A DNA stretch of 64,000 nt from Diphasiastrum complanatum (taxonomy: Eukaryota; Streptophyta; Lycopodiopsida; Lycopodiales; Lycopodiaceae), in contig CM055107.1 in assembly GCA_029204225.1 (NCBI GenBank), positions 27,434,572 through 27,498,571 on the forward strand, in the 5' to 3' direction. This document shows positions 10,478 to 22,400 of this stretch, piece after piece (within the stretch, counting starts at the first letter, position 1; each line of letters begins with the position of its first letter). Below the pieces are notes generated by a model. That model was not told the origin of the DNA. It saw nothing but the letters and a program-made list of their open reading frames with translations, and did not search any database. The position numbers were made by a program, and so were the translations under genes.

Positions 10478-13400
10478 TTTCTCTCCAGACTCGCGGATCT
10501 ATATTCTCTCCAGTGTCTCGGATCTCTCTCTCTCTCAGGCGTGGAAAGCTGGGAAGCTTCAGGGCCCAGGGGGGGAGGTAACGAGCAGGCTGCAGGAGGT
10601 CGCGAGGAGCAGGAGTCGTGAGGAGCAATCGCGAGCAGGAGCAGGAGGTCGCGAGGAGCAACAGTTGCGAGGAGCAGGAGGTCGCGAGGAGGCGACGAGT
10701 TTTTTTTTTTCTTTCTAAAACGGTTCGAACAGTCAAAAAACGGTTCGAACCAGACCTTTTCGAAAAGGTCTTTCGCATCGCGGTTCTTTCAATAAATCGC
10801 GATTCGACACAACTATGAATGAGACAGCCAATAGCTTGACAATATATAGTAGTATCAAATGGTTCACCATCACCTTGACTACTTAATGTCAGGCTTGTCT
10901 CCATAGGTGTAGCAACCGGCTTGCAATCTTCCATCTTGAACCGCTTCAAAATCTGCCCAATGTAGCGTTCTTGAGAGATGAAAATTCTAGCCCCTTCTTG
11001 TACAAATTCAAGACCAAGATAAAAGTGCAATAGGCCTAAATCTGAGATTTCAAAAACCATACCAAACTTCATAAGGAGTTAATACTTTCAATGCTTTAGT
11101 AGGACAACGATTGCTTAAGCCTTATGTATGCTGCCGTTATAACCGCTTCAGCCCAAAACTTGTGAGGCAGCCCCTTTGCTTAGAGCATGCAACGGGCGAT
11201 CTCCATAAGTGTGCGATTCTTTCGCTCGGCAACACCATTTTGTTGAGGCGTATAGGGAGTTGTCATTTGATGTAGAATTCCCTTTTCTCGAAGAAATGCA
11301 CCGAACGTATTCTTAATGTATTCCCCTCCTCGATCGGTGCGTAGGGTCTTCAAAGAATGCCCAAACTGATTTTCCACCATTGCTAGAAAATCTTTGAAAC
11401 GTTGAAAAACTTCCGATTTAGGCTTCATAGGATAGATCCATGTAAAATGGGAAAAGTCATCAATAAAAGTCACAAAATAGATGCACTTTCCAATGGATTC
11501 GGTCCTCATTGGACCACAAACATCACTATGAACCAAATCAAATTTATAAAGAACCCTTATAGTTCCATCAATTGGAAAAGGTTTCCTTTGAAACTTTCCA
11601 AGTATGCACCCCTCGCATACATGCCCTTCCGGCTACTCAATGGTAGGAATGTCTTCTACCATATTAAATGTCTTCAGCTTCTTCAAACTTGCAAAGTTGA
11701 GATGCCCAAACCTTGCGTGCCACAATTCAGCCAACTCCAATGATTGTGATGTAGAAGCAACAAGACATGTAGAGGGAATTCGTCGCTTATAGGTATCCAT
11801 AATGAATAAGCCAGTATGCATTGTTCCCGAAACAATAATCAAGAGTGATCTTTTAGGATCCTTGACAAGACACTTATCTTCTTTGAACTCAACAACTAGT
11901 CCTTGTTTCAACATAGTTGAAACCGAAAGAAGATTCTTCTTGATTCTCGGAACATAAAGCACATTCTTAATGTACTTTTCTTCACCATTAGGCAGAATGA
12001 TGGCTACAATTCCAATTCCATGGATAGAATAAGATGCCTCATCCGCACATTGTACCTTACTTCCATTTTGCACTTTCACTAATTTAGTGAATGCTTCTTT
12101 GCGAGAAGTCATATGACGAGTAGCACCACTATCAATAACCCACTCAATGGGCTGAAAATCAGCAACTTGCAAAACAGAACCTGAATTTCTCATAGATGTA
12201 GAAGTACTAGTAGAAGGAATATTAGACACAAAAGCATAGTCTTGGTTGAAGAGATCACCACTAGCTTCAAGCTCTTGCTCCAAAGTAGCAAGTGAAGCAC
12301 TAGTATCAATTCCTTTATTCTCCTATTTCGCAAGCTTCTTCTTACAATCCTTGATGAAGTGCCCATACCTTTTGCAATAATGGCACTTCCCTTTCTTCTT
12401 TTGAGTGTTGACATTTTGACCTCCAACGGGCTTTTGCTCATCCTTGGAAGGAGGCTTCCCCTTTCCTTTTGACTTGCCTTTGCCCTTGCCTTTCGTGAAG
12501 AAAGCTTGATCTTGTTGAGTGTCACCTGCAAAATTTTGCCTCGTTTGCTCCTCTTGAAGAAGCTAACAAGTTCATCAAAGGAGAGTTGTTGTCCCCCAAG
12601 AGAGATACTCAAAGATGAAACAAATGGAAGATAAGATGAAGGTAATGAGTTGAGAGTAATGGAAACAAATTGAGCATCCTCAATTATCTCATCAATATTG
12701 AGAAGCTCCTCATGAAGATCCTTGATCTTCGTCAAGTGATTGGTCACTTGATCCCCTCCTTGCATCTTAAACAAAGAAAGTTGATTTCTGAGATACACCG
12801 CTCTTGCTGGATTTTTGACTCTATACATAGTATAAAGTGTATCCCACACACTTTTAGATGTCTTACAAGAACTATTATGAGGTAAGATAGATCTTTTCAC
12901 AGCAAGAGCAACCATAGAATGTGCTTGTGCATCCCTTCTATCCCAGTTCTTTTGTTCTTCCGAAGATGGAGAAGATGATGTTGATGATGATGATCCACGA
13001 GGTGTAGGAGGTGCCAAAGACGGAGGCCTTTCCTCATCACCATTGACCATATCCCACAGCCCTTTCGCTATGAGAAGATTCTTCATCATGTAACTCCACA
13101 AGGAGTAGTTTGTGCCATCCAACCGATCTTCACTAAACAAAGAACTGATAGCTTCCGATTCTTTAGCCATTACCTCCAACAGAATATCAGCTTGTAGTAG
13201 ATACTCAAAAAATTTGCAGCAAACAAAGAGCTGAAAGTAGGAGCACAAGATGTCTTTCAATCTGCAACCAAAGTGCCCAAAAGATAATGGAAAGATGGCT
13301 GTTTCTGCACAAAAAAACCAGCTTCTTGAAAATTAGGTTAGCTTTGATTGAAGCCTACACCGAAACCTAATTAGGAAGCCAAATAGTGTGATCGGGTTTG

Positions 13401-16400
13401 CTGAATTTTGGGCGCCCTCCTACACAAATGCAAACCTGAAAACAAAAACAGCAAGATAAGGAGACACCACAACCAAAAGTCAGTAGCAGACTTTTGGGTG
13501 CCCTCCTCCAAACAAAACCTGCTAAAAACTGGTTGCATAAAAATCAGATTTGAGATTCTGATTTTTGGGTGCCACAAATTGCTCCTCCAAGATCTCTGAT
13601 GGGCGCTCTCCGTCAACCTGAAAAGAGAGACAAAAGCTGATCCAAACTCCACTTGGAAAGATCAGCAGGATGCTAAAATTTCACAACAAAAAGCGGAGAA
13701 GCTCCTCTTCTAGTAGGGCGCCAGCATACAAGCTTGCTGCAGATCCGATAGCTCTGATACCATGTAGGAAAGCAAGAGTCAAGTCACCAAGATCTAGTTA
13801 TCAATCAATCTCCACAAGAAGCAAGAGAGAAGAGGCTGGGCGCCCAACTCTAAGAGAGAGAGAGAGAAAACAACAACAAGAGCAATGGAGAGCAATGCTT
13901 AGCCAAACTGTAAAAATGGAATACACAATGAGCATCTAAGTACTCTACCTGGATGTGGCCAAATGCCACCAAACCCTATGGTTAACCACTTACTAAATGT
14001 AGGGCATCCCCAAAAGTCAAGATAGGGCCCTAAACAAAATTAGACCCCTAAGGACCCACGAGTCAGTACATGACCAAAATTGGGTCCACTTGAACTTAAG
14101 GCAAACTTAAGATGGCCTAAATAACTAAATACCCATGGCTACACAAATCTCGACCTTTTGGGTCAAAGTAACCTATGGATTAACTTTAGCATAGTCATTT
14201 ATTTCTAACAGATAATGCCAAACGGCAAAAATGAATCAAGTTGAAAAACTTAAAAAAACTTAAAATAATAAATTAATTACTCAAAAACAAGTGCTTGATG
14301 TAAATCACTAACTAAAATAGTGTCACTATAATGCAAGAAGCTATGAAGCAGCCGCTCCTGCAAATTGAGCTTGTCAAAGAATTGAAAGCGCCTGTAAACG
14401 TTGCAATGCAATAGAAATACGTTGACGATAGAAAGATACAATGACGGATGGTAATGTAATAGTTTGTCCCTGGCATTTCACAACAAGCTCCGCACCCCAT
14501 AATGACAAAAAATTATTAAATTTCTTATGAAAACATCTGTATGTTTCCAAGGCAAAGGAGATGAAATCCTCACCAGGTGCACGATCATTATAATCTTGCT
14601 CCTTCTCTTGAGCTGTGTGAGATGCAACAACCCCTTGCGTGGTGGAAGAACGACAAAGAAGGTCCTGACGAGAGGGATTAGCAATAACATCTGCTAGAGT
14701 GCCAATCCCCTCATGCGAGAGAACTAGGTCAACACGTTATCAAGAAGATTGTGAAGAAGGCCTTGGTAAAATGTGTGTCTGCTCTCGAACAACATGAAAA
14801 CCACTATCATGAGCAATAGTAGCAAGAACATCACGAATGGAATCATGTGACACTATACGATCTCCACGTGAGGGGCACTGCATAAGGTGAGTACCCAAGG
14901 AATCCAACACATGCCCACACGCACACTTAGAGAGACCAATTAACATTGGATGTCGAAGTCCCAATCTGGTTCAAAGGGCAGTGATAAACAAGTCATTGTT
15001 AACTCGCAAGAGTGGAAAAACTAGACGTGTGCCCTTGCACCTGGACCGACACATGAAAGAAGACGAATTCGAACTACATCAGATTGTGAATCATTGATAA
15101 GTTGAGTGAAAGAATAAGAGTGAAGATGCTCCATGATAGTCTTCTGAATAACCAGTCGTTGATTTGCCACTAAAGATTCAAAGGGAGGCACAAAAGGCTA
15201 CACAAGCAGCGGAAGTAAACCTCTAGCAGTGTGAAGAGCGTGTTGAAAAGCAAATTGCGTGTCTCCACATGAGCCACCGAATAAGGAAGAAGAGGGTGGT
15301 TACCCTGTTGAAACATGGAAACTAGTACAGAGGCAACAAGAGCCTAACTTCCAAGATAAGCGGCTGGTGCATCGCAAGCGGTAGATACCAGATCAACACT
15401 ACCCAAGGTAGCGGGAAGAGAAATTTGTTGCTTAGAAAGTTGACCTTCACAAGTCTCAAAGGTGATTGACCCCAAAAGACGACTAAATATGCCCAGTAAC
15501 GTATAATCAAAATCCCGAAGTAATGATTGAGAATTCAGAATGCAACCTGAGAATTTTCAAGCTTTGCCAACATATCAGAATGATGAGCAAACCCATCTAG
15601 TGCATCTTGGATAAATGGAGTGACAAACCTAGGAGAACCGATGGGAACACCAAGTGTCTTAATGCCATGCTGAGGAGTAATGAAATCTGGAGGTAAGGAG
15701 ATATTTGTTAGAAAACCGACTTGATCATACGAGTAACCCAAGACAAGATTCCTATTGTTGTTAGACAATAGTCATACACATGAGAGAGAACAACAATGAT
15801 GAAGAGATGTACTCCAACTATGTCCCATTGCAATTGAGGTAGGGTGCCAGCCTACATATATACTTTCTCTAAACTATGTGTAAGGTAAAAAGCATAAAGC
15901 AAATAGCAAAAGACAAAAAGCTAGTTGCTATAATTACTACCTATATTGGGTAAACACCCAAGATGAATTTCTAAGTGATAAAAGCAAATCCTATTCTAGT
16001 AATAGTGCGACCACCTACATCTACGACTAAAAACGAATTTACTATAAATAGTAATGGCCCCTATAATAGCACGCATGCATGGCCAAACTAACACTAATTA
16101 ATCCTAAATGATAACATCAAGGGTACTAATGTAAACATTAACTCTACATTGTCTAGAACTATGCATAACAAAAGTATGCATGTGTATCTTCCATGAAGCC
16201 CATGTAATGAAGATCCTCAATTTTGATGTGAAATTCATGATCAATTCTGATCTCAATGTCTTCTTTGCTTGATGTAGAACTTTCTTCGTATGATGATGTA
16301 GAATTTCCTTTGAATGTCGATCCGTTTCATATGAACCTGCTTCATATGACTTCTCAATGTCTTGCTTTAGTCTTCATATCTCTTTAGTGTATATGTGTGA

Positions 16401-19400
16401 CCATCAACATATTACCTGATTTCTTGACTTCCTTTGGATCAAAGAACTTTGACTCCCCCTGAATCAAATAATGTAGACACGATAACTTTTGCCTTAACCT
16501 TGAGAACTTTGCTTGAAGATTGACTCTCTTTGAACATCTTTCAAGCTACCACAAAGGTAAGGATCTTCCCAACATTCATAACGAAAAAATAATCCTCTTT
16601 GATTACAGTAACACCATCATGATAACCATATGTAGGAAATAGATCTACAAATGTCAACATCAAATCTCATACATCAACACCCACTTTAGTAACCTGTACT
16701 TCATAAGTAGTCGGCTCCACTTGTGTCGATTCCTTGAATTGAACCCATTTCAATTCTCCTGGTACTCTCATAAGTTACCACTTGTGATGAACTTGATGGA
16801 CTTTGGTTGAACTACTTCGCCTAGATGCACACTTCATGTAGGCATTCCAACCACTCTCTCCAAATAGAATAGAATATCATCCATGAGGCAAACCAAATAT
16901 GCAAGTAAAAGAGCATCACCAATAGAAATATAAACGTATACAATACTTCCTCACACAAAGTAACTGATACTCCCCTTCAAATACTTTCTCACACAAAGTA
17001 CTTGACATGATCTTTTCCATGGAATCTCCCACCTCTCTCTCACACACAGAGTTACTTGCACCAAACAACTTTCCAACCTAGAAAGCATTTCATCATGATA
17101 TATATTTATTTTGACACTTTGTCATATGCAAACTTGGTGTACGTCCATCTTCAACCATGTTGTTTTTATGCTTGTTGGTAGCCGCTTCTGCAGCTTCAGC
17201 AACACCATGATCACCGATTGTCTTCCCCTACCATCTCTTTTGTTTCATGTACAGTTTCCTTTCCCCGTGAGTTAACCCTTCCATTTTGTGAGGAACGTTG
17301 TTTTGATTACTCTTGTGAATCTCTCCTTCACCTTGCACCTGATTGCAAACAATTCCTAGTCGTATTGCCGATCCTTACTCCTGAGACCTCCTTCAGCATG
17401 CATCAAGGTTCTTTCCCTTCCTGAACCTCAGTGATCTCCTACTACAAGACACAGCTATTGCATCCTAGCAATCTGTGTATTTCCATGCTTCCTTGCATGT
17501 AATTATCCTCAACTTGCATGTGCTCCCACTTGTATGTGATTGTCTTGCTGTATGCAAAGAGCTCCAATTTGGCCTTTATTTGGCCCCAAAAACCCTCCTC
17601 TAGCCAAAGTTAGGCCCTTCCAAAGTGGCCCTAGAAAATGAGTTCAAAAAATGAACTATTTCTTCTTTTTGAAGATACTCTGGCCTTCAACTCGAAATTA
17701 ACCAGTCAGACCCTTTCATGCATTTCATGATGAAGATTTTTATTGAAAATGAAGGCCCAATGGCCCTTCAACTCCCTTCAGCCCACTTGAGGCCTTTTTA
17801 GCTTCATCCAACGACCGATTTTGATCTAATGGCCCATCGTCGTAGCATCTTCCACCGCATACCAAATAGAAGCCCAATCTAACAGTCTTCCCTGCTCTCC
17901 TGGGCTGAACTGGGTTCTTCCATGCGTTGGCCCCGTCAAGACACAATAGCCCACGGGCCTCCTCTTCTCTTTCATTCTCCAAGCTTTTCCAGGTTCTCTC
18001 TAGCTATGATTTCAAGTGTTGATCGATCCAACACTGTCAATCCTCCATGGCCACCCGCGGCCTCCTGGATGTTAACTCGCGCTGCTAGGGTGCCCTCCCA
18101 TAGCCATTTACAGATCCTAACAAGCTTGTGTATGAAGAGATATCCATTTACCCTGGCCTTCAATTTGCCTACTTGAGAAAGCTCGATCCAATGCCACAAT
18201 TTGTCAGCAGCTGTCCGTGGTCCTCACAAACCCTTTCTTATCACACCTGGGCACCCCTCTGTAGCCTTTTACAGATCCAAATTCCGTTCTCTATTGAAAC
18301 AAAACAGTGGTTTTTGCCTGAAAAAAAAAACCTTAGCTCAAACAAAACCTCCATAGCTCAACTCTTCTGTTCCTTCATGGCTGTCAATGACCTCATGCAT
18401 ACATGATCCAGCTGCTCCAGCACCCTACTGTAGCCTTTCACAGTAGCAAAAAACAACCTCCTACAGTGCAAGATCCGCTTGTTTCTCCACCAAACCCTGG
18501 TTGACAGTTTCAACCTTTCTTGCATGCTTTTGGAGCTGTTTTTGATTCAAATACTGAGAACCCAATTGCTATGGTTGCCCTGTCTGTACACCCACCGTTG
18601 TCAGCTCTTCCCGGCACCAAACCGTTCTTCAATTCACTGAGAATTGCTCCCGTTGTCAAACAAGTCCAGCGATCTCAGCTATCCAACGAAGGACAAAAGC
18701 CTGTAATCCAGCTTCAGCAATCAATCTGTAGTTCTGGCAGCGATCCAACAGGCAGTAACCAGATTCCAACAATCTGATCAGTAAACCTGCAGGGAACAAT
18801 AGCACTCTGACAAGCAGCCTTCCAGTGATTTGTCCTCCAGCAAACAACCTGCAGCAATGATCTCTACAGATTTTCACCAAGATCTTCCCACGGATCCACG
18901 TTGTCCTCCTAGCAACGTTTACTCCATGCTTTGCTGTCCTACAACAACCTGAAATATGAGGGAGATTCCATAATCTCCTCTTGCAGCTCAGCTCTTTTCC
19001 TTGTACACTAGATCTTCTCCCACAAAGCTGCCACCGTTGTAGTTGAAGATCAAACTTGAAAGATGGCTAGGGACACCACCTACACCTGTTTTTCTCCTTG
19101 AAGATGATGGCCAAATCAATCCCTTGTGAATTGATTCCGTTCGTTGGAGTACTTCCTTGCTCTCTCGAATCTTGAACCACGCTTTGATACCATGTTAGAA
19201 AACCGACTTGATCATACAAGTAACCCAAGACAAGATTCTTATTGTTGTTAGACAATAGTCATACACATGAGAGAGAACAACAATGATGAAGAGATGTACT
19301 CCAACTATGTCCCATTGCAATTGAGGTAGGGTGCCAGCCTACATATATACTTTCTCTAAACTATGTGTAAGGTAAAAAGCATAAAGCAAATAGCAAAAGA

Positions 19401-22400
19401 CAAAAAGCTAATTGCTATAATTACTACTTATATTGGGTAAACACCCAAGGTGAATTTTTAAGTGATAAAAAGCAAATCCTATTCTAGTAATAGTGCGACC
19501 ACCTACATCTATGACTAAAAACAAATTTACTATAAATAGTAATGGCCCTTATAATAGCATGCAGGCATGGCCAAACTAACACTAATTAATCCTAAATGAT
19601 AACATTAGGGGTGCTAATGTAAACATTAACTCTAACAATATCTGCTGGAAGTCCTTTTGAGCACCAAGCTACGCACTTAGACCCGTTCACTGTAAGCCCA
19701 ATAGAAGAAAGCTTAGCTGAGAAATGCAAAAGCGCAGGGATGACTTCACTAGCAGGCCCCACAATATGTGTATCATCTGCAATTAACCTGATTTGCGTTG
19801 ATGGCTAGCTCTCGGGATAGAAGGTCTCTAAACCTGTCGACGTTGTCTTTTTCGTCTTGATATTTGAATGGAATATTCACATTATTCTTTGATTCAGACT
19901 CTGCATCTATCTAATGTCAACATTTGGGGAAAAAAAGAAGTGATTTTGAAATTGCATTTGGGCTTTGGAACCATTAGAGCAACACGTCTCATTTTGTACG
20001 GAAAACATCTCTTGTATCATTCGTGCGGTACATCTTTGATCCCTGTATCTTTTGATATATTGGACAATGAAAAATGAAATGTTCATTCAATCTCTGCCTT
20101 ATTTAATTAACACAATTTACAAATCCTATTTTCTCTAAGAATTCATGGAACTTGTCAAGCTCTGTTCACAATAGACGAGAAGAGACGCAAAGTTGTCCCA
20201 AAGTGAAGCAAAGGCAATGTGAGTCATGTGATAACCTAGAATCTTAATACCATGACAAGACATGAGCTCCATCAACTCTTTTGTTCAAGAGATGTCCCTG
20301 TTACAACTCCAATTTGACCCCCTAAGGGCCTAAACAAACTCTTTGGACATAAGAGTTGTAGATAAATTGTTGAGTACGTAAATCAATTTCTTTTGGGAGA
20401 TATCATAAGGAGATGCGGTTTTGCTCAGTAGATGTGTGCCTTGAGAATATATGATGACTTGTTCGCATATAGGATGTCATAGCAAGTATATTTGCTCCTA
20501 ATCGTTTTAGTACTCTTCAATTCTCATGACTCTTTACATTAGATGATAGCCTACATTTGAATGAAAGATGCAACAAAAACGACCAAAATAATCTCGCGTC
20601 AAACTGAGGCCTTGTCACATGTAATTTCTGATGACACAGAAATTTGTAAACGTGAGAAGCAGGCCCCAGTGGGCCCCAGTGCACCGTATCTTCATTGCAT
20701 TCATTGCCCTGAGATTAGGGCTGACTTTGAATCATGAGCATACAGGGTGTGCTTGATATTAGTCATGTACTGGGCAGATAAAACCCGTGAATGCCGTTAA
20801 AAAAACATTGAGAGTATGTGCATTTCAAGGTGTTTATGATAGATTGTAGTTGACTATTGGATTTAGCCCAAGTTCACAAGATCATACCAAGTCACAATTG
20901 TGAGGTGGTTCCTTGCTTAAATGACCGCTGGTGTTTGCACATCTTTTCTCAACTTCAGCCTCGACAGTCCATTCAAAACTGTGGACCGGTCTACTACTTG
21001 GACCTCATTCACAAGACAGTCCTTATTCTCCAGGGCGTCCCAATTTTACATGACCAAAGAGTTCTATATCCAGTAATAACTACTCTAGTGAATTCGGGTT
21101 GCTAAATAGGGTCTATTTATGTTTGTCATAGGAGGTTTTCGCACTTTATAATCCAAAACTATTCGAAATAGCTTGTAGACAATGTTCAAGGCTTTTTGTT
21201 CCACATTATATAATATATTCAAGTTCTTTGCCTTTTGGAAAAACTAAGCTTCTCTTGAGGTGCACATAAAGTCTGGCTAGATAGAACATAGGTTTTAAGT
21301 TTTATCTTTTTGTTGTTTCAGAATGTGTGAATAGGAGCAGTGAGTACTTCTAGTTTTACAGCATTTTACAGCTTGTTTAAGGCATTGAAGCCACATGGTA
21401 ACATGATGCATCGAGAATCAGGATCCAGGAATTCAGGACCTAGTTTACCCCAAAAAAATTTTTGCTGATTTTATTTTTGGTCTCTGGTTCATTTGAATCA
21501 GTCAACGTAACATTGAACAAAGCCTATCATAGATAGTTCAACTGGTCATCTCTGTCTAACTGTCAGATTTAAGATCTGCTGAGATGGTCTTCTCTCTCTG
21601 GAACACCAAATTTAAAAGATGACCATGACCTGACCTTCACAATCAATAACACATCACCAGGAAGATTATTCATTCTAAGTAGCTTCTCAACAAATAGTTG
21701 GGTCTGCTTTACATGCCATGACTCGTGAGTTTATTTTAACTGAGATAAACATAGCTATTTTATTAAACAATTCAGTATGAAGTTGTATGAACCAAAGAGC
21801 ATTATTATCTGTAAAAATATCTGATCAATGCTTGTGAGAGAAAGGGCTAGTAGACTGATCAATGCTAGTAAAAATATCCATGCATCTCATGTATGGCATA
21901 TCCTAGCAGCTTCTTTGCAAGCGAATATAAAGGTTTCCTCTATGAACATGTCACGAATAGGATGTGTGCCTACCTCCCATTAATGCCTTGAAAAATTTGC
22001 CACACCACCATTTGGCCTCAAGATCTTGTCAACAAACTCTACTGATAGCTGTCTTATAAATGGTGTATGTTCCCCCTCTATCTGCTTTGAAACACTGGTA
22101 GATCTGTTCTAGAAAGGCTGGCCCAGATAAGAGTACTGGTAACTTTTCTCATAATAGTTTGCATCATTTTTCAACCTGTAATGCATGCCCCTTGGCTAGT
22201 AAGAGAAATCAACTAAAGTATTTGTTCTTATCTCATGGTATTCTGTGTGAATCAGTGAATGTTATGTGCATCAATGTAGGATTGTTCAATTATCCTCATC
22301 AGCTAAGGGATGTATGATTTTTGGTCCCTTTAAATTATGTTGAATTCCTGGTTGTGACAACATTCTATAAGATTCAAGGTAGTTTCAGCCTATTATGTTA

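Larger units (their letters stand above)
7979..14210 (-). mobile_element. Complete but defective Ty1/copia element inside MnSOD intron 1
   Basis: Two LTRs, TGTAGGAAAG...TTTCTAACA, bound the element at 7979-8427 and 13763-14210. The 5-bp target duplication GATAA lies at 7974-7978 and 14211-14215. The element reads on the minus strand: the primer-binding site (TGGTATCAGAGC, seen as GCTCTGATACCA at 13751-13762) abuts the right LTR, and a purine-rich tract (seen as CCCTCCTTAAATG at 8428) abuts the left LTR. Gag, protease and integrase can be read in order, but most of RT is deleted. The RNase H region is partly duplicated in tandem and interrupted by a second insertion. I counted about a dozen differences between the two LTRs, so the insertion is not recent but not ancient. 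It would need helper proteins to move. Confidence 0.92.
15706..19637 (-). mobile_element. Non-coding LTR retrotransposon (LARD-like) inserted into the LINE
   Basis: Two near-identical repeats, TGTTAGAAAACC...AACTCTAACA, lie at 15706-16148 and 19193-19637, with TGTTA...TAACA inverted ends. The probable target duplication is ATATT/ATATC (15701-15705 and 19638-19642, 4 of 5 matching). A primer site TGGTATCAAAGC on the minus strand (19181-19192) abuts the right LTR, so the element reads leftward. The roughly 3.0-kb interior (16149-19180) shows no gag or pol motif in any frame. This fits a large non-autonomous LTR derivative. The LINE frame resumes exactly outside both LTRs. Confidence 0.82.

Noticed and set aside
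10216-10581. 121-codon frame with Thr-His and Leu-Ser repeats
   Set aside because: Read-through of CA and TC microsatellites.
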